Positions 1 to 8,701 of a DNA stretch of 30,434 nucleotides are shown piece after piece. Under the pieces are notes generated by a model. It had not been told where the DNA came from and searched no databases. It saw only the letters and a program-made list of their open reading frames with translations. This DNA is from Hydrogenovibrio sp. UBA650 (lineage in GTDB: Bacteria; Pseudomonadota; Gammaproteobacteria; Thiomicrospirales; Thiomicrospiraceae): the NCBI GenBank assembly GCA_002299245.1, contig DBOI01000116.1, positions 1-30,434 on the forward strand, in the 5' to 3' direction. Position 1 is the first letter of the stretch. Every line of letters starts with the position of its first letter. Position numbers and translations under genes: made by a program.

Positions 1-1400
1 GCAAGTTTGAGCTGTTTATCTATTAGTAGTTTTTCGGTAATGTCAGTCATAATACAGTGAGTTCTTTTGTCTCCTTTTTCCTCAAAATCAGAAACTCTAC
101 CTTCAACCACTACATCTCTAACACCATGTGATTTGGTCTTAATGTTCATAAAGACTTCATTCAATTGGCCTTTCTCCAAAAGTTCAGGGAATCTATTACG
201 AAAATTTTCCACTGATATTGAAGTTAAAAAATTTGAGATTGGCCGCCCCAAAACCTTATCTTTTTCATAACCAAAAAGTTCGATCCAAGCCGAATTAACA
301 TCCATCAACTCACCTTTTTCATTTAGCGACAGATATGGCAAAGGCGCGTTTTTAAACAAGCCAAAATAATACTCTTGGTTCCGTTTTAAATCTTCTGCAT
401 ACTTGGCTTCTTCTTGTAACCTAATTGAAGCTCGATTCCTTGACAATAAAAAATAAACTGCTGAAAGGAAAGTTACTATTGTAAAGAACAACCAAGCTAG
501 TTGAATCCACACCGGCTGCATAGCTTCAGAAAGGTCTACTCTTGATAAAAGTATCCAATCAACAAATGGAATCTGTTGATAAAACACGATCACTTCTTCG
601 CCTGAATGAGAGATAAAGCCAAGCTTTCCACCTGACTTTGTTTTGGAGGCTGATTCGATTAACTCCTGCATCTGATTCATTACATGAGGTTGGAGAAACG
701 TTTGTTTGATTTCAGCATCTTTAGCGTAGCTATCTCTCATTAAATAAGCTCCGCCAACTCGAGCCTCAATCAAGCGCGATCGTGCGGTTTCAAAACGATT
801 TGGCCAGCTATGAATCATTGGCACAAGGGTTTTATAGGGATCCGCATTCATTACCAGAGCACCGGCACCTTTTTTGGTACCATCTTCAAGACGATAAAAA
901 ATAGGAGATACAAAATCCAAGTGCATTCTATTATTCGAATCTTCAACAAGACCTGAGTTTAGGTTACGGTTTGTATTAATACTCTCAGTAACCAAAGGCT
1001 TAATATGATCACCAAGGTTTGTTGATTTGCCGGTAGATATAATTATTCTGCCATCTACATCAACTAATGAAGCCATCTCATAACCATAGAGCCTGTTAAT
1101 CTCTCGAAGGCGAAAAAGCAATCTATCCTTTCCAAGTTGATCAAGTGTGCCGTAATTTTCATGTAAGTTTTTTGCAAGAGCCGGACAGGTTGCCAGAATA
1201 TAAACATCAGCCTTTCGCTCTTGAATCCACTCAGAAATCGCTTTCGTTTTATATTCTGAATTCTGCGCCAAATGCTGAAAAACATTATCGACCACGACAT
1301 CTGACTTATATTGATAAAAGCTAACTAGAACAAAAGCTACTATCAAAGCTAGACCAGTGACAGTTAAATAAGATTTTTGGTGATGATGGTTGGGTGACAT
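1..1400 (-). CDS. Membrane Cache-PAS sensor protein, partial (C-terminus beyond left edge)
   Basis: An open frame on the minus strand starts at the ATG at 1400 and stays open to base 3, giving about 466 residues without a stop. The N-terminus has a membrane helix (about residues 11-28). Residues about 35-290 form a periplasmic region that opens with a helix typical of double-Cache sensors (AISEWIQERKADVYILAT). A second membrane helix lies at about 296-319, and a cytoplasmic PAS domain at about 335-455 contains FGLFKNAPLPYLSLNEKG and ends in ITEKL. The output domain (GGDEF, EAL, histidine kinase or other) is off the window, so the type of signalling is unknown. An in-frame TAA lies just upstream and there is no other plausible start, so ATG 1400 is chosen although no clear Shine-Dalgarno precedes it. 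The gene lies 110 bp downstream of yejF on the same strand and may have its own promoter. Confidence 0.85.
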   Translation of the reverse strand, partial: MSPNHHHQKSYLTVTGLALIVAFVLVSFYQYKSDVVVDNVFQHLAQNSEYKTKAISEWIQERKADVYILATCPALAKNLHENYGTLDQLGKDRLLFRLREINRLYGYEMASLVDVDGRIIISTGKSTNLGDHIKPLVTESINTNRNLNSGLVEDSNNRMHLDFVSPIFYRLEDGTKKGAGALVMNADPYKTLVPMIHSWPNRFETARSRLIEARVGGAYLMRDSYAKDAEIKQTFLQPHVMNQMQELIESASKTKSGGKLGFISHSGEEVIVFYQQIPFVDWILLSRVDLSEAMQPVWIQLAWLFFTIVTFLSAVYFLLSRNRASIRLQEEAKYAEDLKRNQEYYFGLFKNAPLPYLSLNEKGELMDVNSAWIELFGYEKDKVLGRPISNFLTSISVENFRNRFPELLEKGQLNEVFMNIKTKSHGVRDVVVEGRVSDFEEKGDKRTHCIMTDITEKLLIDKQLKL

Positions 1401-1404
1401 GGGC

Positions 1405-1424
1405 TCTACACTTTCAAGTGTAGA
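1405..1424 (-). promoter_or_regulatory. Perfect inverted repeat (hairpin) at the start codon of the sensor gene
   Basis: TCTACACTT-TC-AAGTGTAGA is a perfect repeat with 9-base arms. As RNA it folds into an 8-bp stem with a tetraloop. It ends four bases before the ATG of the sensor gene, where a ribosome binding site should sit. No U-tract follows on the minus strand, so it is a poor intrinsic terminator for yejF. A translational control hairpin or an operator is possible. Confidence 0.5.
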
Positions 1425-1456
1425 TTAATAGGCCTAATAATATCACGTAGAAATTT

Positions 1457-1486
1457 ATTATAAATACTACATATAATAGTTGTTAG
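1457..1486 (-). promoter_or_regulatory. Possible sigma-70 promoter of the sensor gene
   Basis: Minus-strand CTAACA (1481-1486) and TATAAT (1457-1462) are separated by 18 bases. The -10 is a consensus match and the -35 is weak. The position, between yejF and the sensor start, fits separate transcription of the sensor, but the surrounding AT-rich sequence makes chance matches likely. Confidence 0.3.
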
Positions 1487-1510
1487 CAGGCAATTTTGAT
1501 TTTCAAGTAG

Positions 1511-3136
1511 TTAGGCCAGCATCACTTTTTTAATTAATTCTGGAGCCGAATTTAAAAGTTGCTGGGTGTACTCTTGTTGCGGGTTACGCATGACTTCCTC
1601 AACGGTACCCTGCTCAACAATTTTGCCATTACGCATAACCGCAACTTTATGAGCAATCGTGGGAATGATTGACAGGTCATGGGTTATAAACAAATATGAA
1701 AGCTGGTACTCCTGCTGTAACTCTTCCAACAATGCAAGTACCTGTGCACGAACGCTAACATCGAGTGCACTGGTTGGCTCATCACAAATGATTAGTTCTG
1801 GCTCTACAGCAAGTGCACGAGCTATACCGATACGCTGGCGTTGCCCGCCGGAAAATTCATGCGGATAACGGTGTTTGTGTTCAACTAATAAACCAACTTG
1901 CTGTAACAGCTCATCAATTCGTCTGTCTTGATCAGCCCTATTCTGAGTACCAACCTGTAAACTGACCATGCCTTCACGAATAATCTCACTGATGGTCATT
2001 CGCGGATTCAGAGCGGAAAAAGGGTCTTGAAAAATTACTTGAACTCGTTTGCGCAGAGGTTTCATCTGTTTCTCATTCAGCTCCGTTAAACAGACTGCAC
2101 TATCATCCACTTGATAGTTAACGGCACCATCTGTGGCATTGACCAGTTTAAGGATTGCTTGACCAATTGTGCTTTTACCTGAACCCGATTCTCCTACCAG
2201 AGCTAAAGTCTGGCCTTTTTCAATACTTAAACTAACTCCATCAACCGCTTTAACATGACCAACCGTACGTTGAAAAATTCCTTTCTTGATTGGAAAGTGT
2301 ACTTTCAATTCATTGAGTTCAAGTAATTTCTCACTATTAGAAAAAGCTTTGAGTTCCTGCTTGGGAACTGCGTCTTGCAAGAGTTTTTGAGTGTATGGGT
2401 GACTGGCACTATCAAAAAAAACTTGTTTCTCAGCCTGCTCAACAATTTTGCCCTGTTTCATCACTGCTACTGTATCTGCCATCTCGTAGACTACCCCCAT
2501 ATCATGAGTAATAAACAAAATTGACAGGCCTCTTTGCTCACGTAGTTTTTTGAGTAATTGTAAAACCTGAGCTTGAATAGTGACATCCAGAGCTGTAGTC
2601 GGTTCATCTGCAATTAACAACTCCGGCTCACAGGCCAGTGCCATAGCAATCATCACTCGCTGTTTCTGACCACCAGAAAGTTGGTGTGGGTACCAGTCAA
2701 ACCGTGCCTCAGCATCAGGAATACCCACCTCTTCAAATAGCTCAACTACTTTGATCCGAGCTTGTTTACTAGTTAAACCAAGATGAACACGTAAAACTTC
2801 AGCGACCTGCTGACCTACTTTCATAACCGGGTTAAGAGAGGTCATTGGCTCCTGAAAAATCATTGCTACCTGTTTACCGCGTACTTTTTGCATCTGATTT
2901 TCCGGCAAGGCGAACAGATTCTGATCATGCAAATGGATTTCACCAGAACTGACTTGAATCACTTCCGGAAGCAAGCGTATCACTGCGAGTGAAGTCAGTG
3001 ATTTACCACTACCTGATTCACCAACCAGAGCAAAGATCTCTCCTTGCTGAATCGTGAAACTGACATCATCAATCAGACGCTCATTGCCAATTTCTAAAAC
3101 CAGGTTGTTAACTGATAACACTTGAGATTCAGCCAT
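1511..3136 (-). CDS. yejF: Peptide ABC importer, double ATP-binding protein (YejF-like)
   Basis: This 541-residue protein is two OppD/OppF-type ATPases in one chain and powers uptake of peptides through the two permeases encoded upstream. The first half shows Walker A GESGSGKS (39-46), signature LSGGQKQR (153-160) and Walker B LLIADEP. The second half shows Walker A GESGSGKS (315-322), signature FSGGQRQR (428-435) and LIICDEP. The fused form and the length match YejF (529 residues in E. coli) rather than separate OppD and OppF. It is the last gene of a tightly packed four-gene operon, two bases after the permease stop. The substrate cannot be read from the sequence. YejABEF of enterobacteria imports oligopeptides, including microcin C. 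Confidence 0.88.
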   Translation of the reverse strand: MAESQVLSVNNLVLEIGNERLIDDVSFTIQQGEIFALVGESGSGKSLTSLAVIRLLPEVIQVSSGEIHLHDQNLFALPENQMQKVRGKQVAMIFQEPMTSLNPVMKVGQQVAEVLRVHLGLTSKQARIKVVELFEEVGIPDAEARFDWYPHQLSGGQKQRVMIAMALACEPELLIADEPTTALDVTIQAQVLQLLKKLREQRGLSILFITHDMGVVYEMADTVAVMKQGKIVEQAEKQVFFDSASHPYTQKLLQDAVPKQELKAFSNSEKLLELNELKVHFPIKKGIFQRTVGHVKAVDGVSLSIEKGQTLALVGESGSGKSTIGQAILKLVNATDGAVNYQVDDSAVCLTELNEKQMKPLRKRVQVIFQDPFSALNPRMTISEIIREGMVSLQVGTQNRADQDRRIDELLQQVGLLVEHKHRYPHEFSGGQRQRIGIARALAVEPELIICDEPTSALDVSVRAQVLALLEELQQEYQLSYLFITHDLSIIPTIAHKVAVMRNGKIVEQGTVEEVMRNPQQEYTQQLLNSAPELIKKVMLA

Positions 3137-3138
3137 AA

Positions 3139-4515
3139 TTATTTCTCATTTTTGGGATTCAATACCCACTGAACACGGTCGGCAAACAGGTTAGCTGCCA
3201 GCACCAAAATAAACATAAAACAGAAAGCGGAAAACAGTGACCACCAGACCATAGGCTCTCTGGCCATTTCCAATCTGGCCTGGTTAATCATGTTACCCCA
3301 ACTTGGGGTAATTGGATCAACCCCTACTCCGACATAAGAGAGCACCGCTTCTGCTAATACTAAACCACTAAAATCAAGGACCAGGGCGATTAAAATTAGG
3401 TGTACCAGATTAGGGTAGATATGGCGGCGAATGATTGTTATCGGTTTTAGCCCGAAAGCCTTCGCAGCGGTAACATATTCTATCTGACTGATCTTTAAAG
3501 TCTCTGCTCGAAGCAGACGACACAACCCGGTCCAACTAGTCATACCCAAAATAAATATCAAAAACAGCAAACGCATATCGGCACGCTCTTCATTGCTGCC
3601 AAACCAATCAGCATTGGTGGTCATAATTGATTGCATCACCAGAACTGCAGCAGCAATCAACAATACGCCTGGAATCGAGTTTAAAGTAGTGTAAAGGTAT
3701 TGAATAACATCATCTATCCAGCCCTTGAAATAACCAGCACTAATTCCCAAAGCCAGAGCCAAGGGCAGCATAACCAAAGTGGTTAAACCACCAATAATCA
3801 CACCTGTACGAATACTCTTGAGCGATTGATAGAAAACATCTTCGCCAACTTTATTGGTACCCAGTACATGAAAATCAAAGCTGAGAATATAGAGCCATCC
3901 CATAATAAAACTGATACTGAAAAGCGTCAGATAAAAGGTACCCCATGGTAACGATTTACTTGAGTCACGGTTTTTACTATGAGCCAAAGCTTTAAATTTC
4001 TGATAGCCATGAAACACCATAAACACAACTAAAAGAATCAAACTTATCATCATTGCCCAGCTTGACTGTTGCAAAACATATAGGAGAGTAGAGTCACCAT
4101 TCAGGTCTTGAATTACATGTTTAAGAGGTAGGTACTCCTGGGCGACGTCTCCGCTTTCAGTAAAGACCACACTTGAGCTATATTCATTTAATGCAAAAGG
4201 TGCTGAATAGGTTCTCTCACTGTTTTCAGACAGATGACTGAACAGCATATCAAGGCCACTGATCATGGTTTTGTTTACTGCAGTCTGTTTTGGATCTACT
4301 TTGAAATGAATTGAATCGGCAAGAGCTACCATAAAATAGAACAGCAGGACCAGTGCTGCTGCAATCGCAGTTTTAGATTCAAAAACTGAACGCCATTGCT
4401 GAGCTTTTTGTTGATCTTTGCGGATTTGCACTACACCGATAATCAGCAGTGCAAAGAGAAACCAGATCATAAGATCGGTCCAGAGAAAAACAGGGGTGAT
4501 TCCATCTATAATCAT
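3139..4515 (-). CDS. yejE: Peptide ABC importer permease (YejE/OppC-like) with long N-terminal extension
   Basis: This 458-residue inner-membrane permease has a C-terminal half typical of the OppC/DppC family. It shows the EAA loop that contacts the ATPase (AAKAFGLKPITIIRRHIYPN), then LSYVGVGVDPITPSWGNMI, and it ends near VLNPK. The N-terminal third is unusual: two hydrophobic helices (about 10-30 and 48-66), a soluble stretch of roughly 80 residues that is probably periplasmic, and another helix before the usual permease fold. E. coli YejE is about 341 residues, so roughly 115 residues are extra here. The start overlaps the end of the YejB-like gene by four bases (ATGA), which suggests translational coupling. 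Confidence 0.85.
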   Translation of the reverse strand: MIIDGITPVFLWTDLMIWFLFALLIIGVVQIRKDQQKAQQWRSVFESKTAIAAALVLLFYFMVALADSIHFKVDPKQTAVNKTMISGLDMLFSHLSENSERTYSAPFALNEYSSSVVFTESGDVAQEYLPLKHVIQDLNGDSTLLYVLQQSSWAMMISLILLVVFMVFHGYQKFKALAHSKNRDSSKSLPWGTFYLTLFSISFIMGWLYILSFDFHVLGTNKVGEDVFYQSLKSIRTGVIIGGLTTLVMLPLALALGISAGYFKGWIDDVIQYLYTTLNSIPGVLLIAAAVLVMQSIMTTNADWFGSNEERADMRLLFLIFILGMTSWTGLCRLLRAETLKISQIEYVTAAKAFGLKPITIIRRHIYPNLVHLILIALVLDFSGLVLAEAVLSYVGVGVDPITPSWGNMINQARLEMAREPMVWWSLFSAFCFMFILVLAANLFADRVQWVLNPKNEK

Positions 4516-5489
4516 GACAACTTCACCCGTGGATCAAAGTAGGTATAAGAGATATCGGTCAGAATCAAACCGATGATATAGAGTACAGAGCCGAGGAAAA
4601 CCATCGCCTTAACAATGCCAAAGTCCTGTGATCGGATTGCATCAATGGTGTAACTTCCAAGACCAGGTATACCGAAAAAAGATTCCATGATCAGACTTCC
4701 CATAAACAGGGTTGGAATCACTACAACTACGCCTGTTAGGATCGGTAGCAGACCATTTTGCAATACATGTCCGAACAGCACTTTAATTTCTGAGAGCCCT
4801 TTGGCTCGAGCTGTACGTACATAATCTTTGTTAATCTCTTCAAGGAAAATACTACGATACCAGCGAGTCCCAGCGCCTATACCAGCAAAGACTCCGATTA
4901 GAACCGGAAGAATTAAAAACCTAAAACCATCTAGACCTTCCGCATAACCAGATATTGGAACCCAATGCCACATTTTGCTAAATAATACCTGACCTGCGAT
5001 GATATAAAACAGACCTGAAACCGACATAATAGCAACGGCTACCGCCATGGTTACTTTATCCAACGTCGAACCTCTGAAAAGCACGATTAGTAGTGCTATC
5101 GCAATATTAGTGACCAATCCGATAATAAATGTAGGCAGAGCGATAGCCAAGCTTGGCCACATCCGTTCATAGATATCTGCCGAAATCTGTCGACCTGAAT
5201 CCGATTGACCGAAATCAAAACTAAACAGTTTGACTGATTCTTGAACAAACAGGGTTTGAGTAATTGTTCCGTGACCAGAGGCCTGTAGATTTATAAAGAG
5301 TGGTTTATCGTAGCCCCTATCCTCTTTCCAGGCCTGAATCATTTCTGGAGTAGTCTGTTTTGCGCCCAACTGTGCACGCGCCATATCATCTGGAGTATTC
5401 ACCATAAAAAACAGTGCAAAGGTGATCAGGTTTACCCCAATTAGAATGGGTATCGCAAACAAAAGGCGTCGAACAATATAGGCAAACAT
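4512..5489 (-). CDS. yejB: Peptide ABC importer permease (YejB/OppB-like)
   Basis: This 325-residue inner-membrane protein is of the OppB/DppB family. It begins with the family's usual MFAYIVRRLLFAIPILIGV helix, has a periplasmic segment after helix 1, an EAA loop (ARAKGLSEIKVLFGHVLQN), and the common C-terminal FDPRVKLS. About six membrane helices are visible. It pairs with the YejE-like permease to form the channel. The start follows directly after the stop of the binding-protein gene (no gap), and the end overlaps the next gene by four bases, so the four genes form one operon. The assignment to Yej rather than Opp or Dpp rests on the fused double ATPase and on gene order. Confidence 0.88.
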   Translation of the reverse strand: MFAYIVRRLLFAIPILIGVNLITFALFFMVNTPDDMARAQLGAKQTTPEMIQAWKEDRGYDKPLFINLQASGHGTITQTLFVQESVKLFSFDFGQSDSGRQISADIYERMWPSLAIALPTFIIGLVTNIAIALLIVLFRGSTLDKVTMAVAVAIMSVSGLFYIIAGQVLFSKMWHWVPISGYAEGLDGFRFLILPVLIGVFAGIGAGTRWYRSIFLEEINKDYVRTARAKGLSEIKVLFGHVLQNGLLPILTGVVVVIPTLFMGSLIMESFFGIPGLGSYTIDAIRSQDFGIVKAMVFLGSVLYIIGLILTDISYTYFDPRVKLS

Positions 5490-7724
5490 CTATTGCTGGC
5501 CTCCTGCTTCTGTCTTGTTTGAACTGATAATAGTGTTTTGTCTGGCTCTATAAGCCTTGGTTAATGGCCAAATAGAAATAAGCAATAGCAGCAATACAAT
5601 GACCAGCGGCCAGATAACCGGTTGATTCCAATTGATGCGTTGCTGATCCCGTACTTCCATATCAATTCTTTTATATTTGATCGTGTTGTTCGCCAGAGCG
5701 TTAGGCCAGACATTCTTTAGCCAGCTGTGATAAAGTGCCAATGCCTTAGGGTTAAAACCCCAAGACCAGGGGGCATCTTTTCTTACAATATCAAGCATTT
5801 GGTTGATAACCTTTAGACGTTTTTCACCATTAGGCATGGTTTTCATCTTTTCAAACAAGCGGTTAAATTCAGGGTTGTCGTAATTGGCACCATTTACCCC
5901 TCCGCCATCGGTATGAATTGCAGCGTTGCCACCGTAAAGCAGAAAAAGGAAATTCTCAGGATCAGGGTAGTCTGCATTCCAACCCCAAGAGAAGGTTTGT
6001 ACTTTGGCCTTGCGAACTTTATCCTGAAAACGGTTATAGTCGCTTGAACGAATTACTAGATTAATACCAAGTTTGGCAAATTGCTTTCGATACCAGTTCA
6101 ACATTGACTGGCTGTCAGGACCAGAATCAAGTGAATCATAGTGAATGGTTAAAGGTTCACCTTGTTTTGTTCGGCCATTTGGATAACCGGCTTCAGTCAG
6201 CAATTGTTTTGCCTGCTCAATTGACTTTCGCTGTGCTCGACCTTTTTTCCACTCGTAAACATAAGGGTTGATACCTTGCTCTCCCTCCTGATAACCAAAT
6301 AGACCTGGAGGAATTGGCCCTTGAGCAGGCTCTCCACGACCATTTAAAAAGATGGAAATATACTCTTCAGTGTTTAGAGCGATACTGATCGCTTGACGAA
6401 GTTTTTGCTGTTTTTCAGAGTAGCCGCCAACAACGGGGTCAGCCATATTAAAACCAAAGTAAAAAATCGTCGGCTGAACCTGAGCTAAAAACTGAATATC
6501 TTTCTCCAGCATCTGCTCAGTCAGCTCCATGTTGCCACCAGTACTGATTGAGATAGCTTGGTCAAAACTATCAGAACTTACCCCTGAGGCGTCGTAGTAG
6601 CCTTGTAAGAACTTATTCCACAGTGGCACACTCTCTTTCTCCAGACTGTAAACCACTTCTTTAATAAACGGCAGTTTTTTACCAGCGTCATTCAGTAACT
6701 CAGGTGAAGCATTCTCGGCAAGTCCGTCTGTTGGATAAAATTCTTGATGATGATTGGGGTTAACAACCAAACGCATTCGCTGATTTGGATTATTTTCAGC
6801 CAAATAATATGGACCTGTACCTACAGGGGAGGTATCCAAGGTAATATTTTTTTCTATTAAGCCCTGCTGTTTATAAAATTTATCCACTTCCCAAGGAATG
6901 GGGGCAAAGAAGTTCATGGTCAACCAATACAAAAACTGAGGATAGACGCCATTAATGATAATTTTGAAACGACGATCATCTAGCGCTTCGGCGCCTTCTA
7001 GAGCATAATCTCTCAACGGAAAGTAACTCAGTTTACTGTTTGAGGACTCTACTTTAATCTGATCTTTAAATGCTTGCGTAACCTGTTTTGAAAACTCATC
7101 GAAACCGACAATATAAGGCTTCATAGAATCAAAGATTGGAGAGTGATTCTGGCGCAATGCCATCCGCTTAATTGCATAGATATAATCTTCAGCAACCAAG
7201 GCTCTAGTTGCCGTCATCTTGAAATCATTAACTGTTTTAATCGACTTTAACTGATCCTTACTAAGCTTATGATATTTAAACAATTCACCTTGCTTCACAA
7301 AAGCTGGGTGTGGCTGATATCGAACCCCATCCTTCAGCTCAAAAAGGTATTCACTATAGGCAACATCAGCATCCGCTGACACCTCTGATCCAGCCTTATC
7401 AAAGTAGCGGATTCGAGGCAGAGATTTAAGGGTGAGGGGCTCTAGAGAGTAAGGTCTTTTGAGATAGTGATATTGCAAAGGAGGTTCGTAAATCTGGCTG
7501 AGAAAAGTCCATTCGTTAGAGTTATAAGAGATTACAGGATCCAAATGCTTTGGCGGTGAACTAAATGAAGTGTAATAGACTTGATGATCAAGCTTATCAT
7601 CTGAATAAGGAGAGTTCCAATTGGAGGCCTGTGAAATATTAACAATCAGAAACAGGGAAAACGCAACTAAACCTATTGCCCTCTTTGCAGTCTGTTTAAA
7701 TAGCCCGGAAAATCTATGTATCAT
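5490..7724 (-). CDS. yejA: Peptide-binding protein of ABC importer (YejA-like), with C-terminal membrane anchor
   Basis: This 744-residue extracytoplasmic solute-binding protein is of family 5 (SBP_bac_5, OppA-like) and captures the peptide and delivers it to the permeases. A signal peptide (about 1-33) precedes the binding domain. Family features include TSPVGTGPYYL, a GRGEPAQGPIPPGLFG region and FSWGWNADYPDPENFLF. After the binding domain there is a strongly hydrophobic segment (IWPLVIVLLLLLISIWPL, about 705-722) followed by a basic tail, so the protein should be held in the inner membrane at its C-terminus. Usual YejA proteins (about 604 residues in E. coli) are free in the periplasm and lack this. 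It is first in the operon. No clear Shine-Dalgarno precedes ATG 7724. Confidence 0.85.
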   Translation of the reverse strand: MIHRFSGLFKQTAKRAIGLVAFSLFLIVNISQASNWNSPYSDDKLDHQVYYTSFSSPPKHLDPVISYNSNEWTFLSQIYEPPLQYHYLKRPYSLEPLTLKSLPRIRYFDKAGSEVSADADVAYSEYLFELKDGVRYQPHPAFVKQGELFKYHKLSKDQLKSIKTVNDFKMTATRALVAEDYIYAIKRMALRQNHSPIFDSMKPYIVGFDEFSKQVTQAFKDQIKVESSNSKLSYFPLRDYALEGAEALDDRRFKIIINGVYPQFLYWLTMNFFAPIPWEVDKFYKQQGLIEKNITLDTSPVGTGPYYLAENNPNQRMRLVVNPNHHQEFYPTDGLAENASPELLNDAGKKLPFIKEVVYSLEKESVPLWNKFLQGYYDASGVSSDSFDQAISISTGGNMELTEQMLEKDIQFLAQVQPTIFYFGFNMADPVVGGYSEKQQKLRQAISIALNTEEYISIFLNGRGEPAQGPIPPGLFGYQEGEQGINPYVYEWKKGRAQRKSIEQAKQLLTEAGYPNGRTKQGEPLTIHYDSLDSGPDSQSMLNWYRKQFAKLGINLVIRSSDYNRFQDKVRKAKVQTFSWGWNADYPDPENFLFLLYGGNAAIHTDGGGVNGANYDNPEFNRLFEKMKTMPNGEKRLKVINQMLDIVRKDAPWSWGFNPKALALYHSWLKNVWPNALANNTIKYKRIDMEVRDQQRINWNQPVIWPLVIVLLLLLISIWPLTKAYRARQNTIISSNKTEAGGQQ

Positions 7725-7781
7725 TTATCTTTTTTTAGTTTGTCTTACAGATTAAAAAGCTCAATATCACCGAATATCAAA

Positions 7782-7811
7782 GATTATAACCAATAATTTA
7801 ACGTTATAATG
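7782..7811. promoter_or_regulatory. Overlapping divergent promoters of yejA and fabI
   Basis: A TATAAT box reads rightward at 7805-7810 toward fabI, and another reads leftward at 7783-7788 toward yejA. With 17-base spacers, each promoter's -35 position falls on the other's -10 box, so polymerase should occupy only one at a time. Neither -35 resembles TTGACA. A dyad TAACG-N8-CGTTA (7799-7816) covers the fabI -10 and might bind a regulator. Confidence 0.4.
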
Positions 7812-7856
7812 CGTTATTAAAATTTCACTATTAAGATAAATCAATGGAGATTCAAT

Positions 7857-8636
7857 ATGGGATTCCTAGCTGGAAAAAAAGCACTGATTATTGGTGTTGC
7901 AAACAATAAATCAATTGCCTACGGAATTGCTAAGCAGATGCATGAACAAGGTGCTGAAATTGCTCTGACCTACCAGAATGAAAAGCTAAAGAGTCGCGTT
8001 GAAAAGATAGCAGATGAACTTGGCTCATCAATTGTACTTCCGCTTGATGTTTCCAGTGATGATGAAATTGACACTTGCTTTGCTGAACTTGGCAAACAGT
8101 GGACTGATGGTTTGGATGTACTTGTACACTCTGTTGCATTTGCGCCACGTGAAGAACTGGAAGGCCGTATGATCGATGCTTCAACTCGCAACGGTTTCAG
8201 TATTGCACACGACATTAGTGCTTACAGCCTAACCGCTTGTACCAAAGCGGCACATGAAATGCTAAAAGCCAAGAACGGTTCTGTATTGACAGTTTCATAC
8301 TTAGGTGCAGAACGTGCAGTGCCAAACTACAATGTGATGGGGATTGCTAAAGCATCGTTAGAAGCAACAGTACGCTACTTAGCTGCCGACCTTGGCCAAG
8401 AGAATATTCGCGTTAACGCTGTATCAGCAGGCCCTATTCGTACGCTTGCAGCGGCTGGAATCAAAGACTTCAGAACCATGCTGGATAAAGCTGCAGCGGC
8501 AACACCTTTGCGCAGAAATGTAACCATTGAAGAAGTAGGCAACACTGCCGCATTCCTATGCTCTGATTTGGCTTCAGGAATTACAGGTGAAGTGACCTAT
8601 GTTGATGGCGGTTACAACGTAACGGCTTCTACCTAG
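7857..8636 (+). CDS. fabI: Enoyl-[acyl-carrier-protein] reductase (NADH), FabI
   Basis: FabI carries out the last reduction of each fatty-acid elongation cycle, turning enoyl-ACP into acyl-ACP with NADH in the cytoplasm. The 259 residues match the family length. The nucleotide-binding motif GVANNKSIAYGIA (13-25) and the catalytic set Tyr148, Tyr158 and Lys165 (SYLGAERAVPNYNVMGIAKA) are present, offset by two from E. coli numbering. The position equivalent to E. coli Gly93 in the triclosan pocket is Ala94 here (HSVAFAP), as in the Staphylococcus aureus enzyme, so resistance should not be inferred. A good ribosome binding site (GGAG) lies ahead of the ATG. The gene is transcribed alone, divergent from yejA. 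Confidence 0.97.
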   Translation: MGFLAGKKALIIGVANNKSIAYGIAKQMHEQGAEIALTYQNEKLKSRVEKIADELGSSIVLPLDVSSDDEIDTCFAELGKQWTDGLDVLVHSVAFAPREELEGRMIDASTRNGFSIAHDISAYSLTACTKAAHEMLKAKNGSVLTVSYLGAERAVPNYNVMGIAKASLEATVRYLAADLGQENIRVNAVSAGPIRTLAAAGIKDFRTMLDKAAAATPLRRNVTIEEVGNTAAFLCSDLASGITGEVTYVDGGYNVTAST

Positions 8637-8652
8637 TAAATTACAAATACTT

Positions 8653-8682
8653 AATGGCACCTATCGATCGGCAGGCGCCATT
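8653..8682. terminator. Hairpin between fabI and the PilZ gene
   Basis: AATGGCACCT (8653-8662) pairs with AGGCGCCATT (8673-8682) across a 10-base loop. One position is an A-C mismatch on the plus strand but a G-U pair in minus-strand RNA. The genes on both sides converge on it. Neither strand has a run of U after the stem, so intrinsic termination would be weak. Confidence 0.4.
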
Positions 8683-8701
8683 AGACCTTAAAACAACAAG
8701 T

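Noticed and set aside
1064..1300. 78-codon minus-strand frame within the sensor gene
   Set aside because: It lies in another frame of the long Cache-PAS reading frame and has no family features.
7930..8184. FabI triclosan resistance from the Gly93-equivalent alanine
   Set aside because: Alanine occurs at this position in triclosan-sensitive enzymes such as that of Staphylococcus aureus.
7970..8215. Minus-strand frames inside fabI
   Set aside because: They are antisense to a highly conserved gene, with low-complexity serine/histidine composition typical of shadows.
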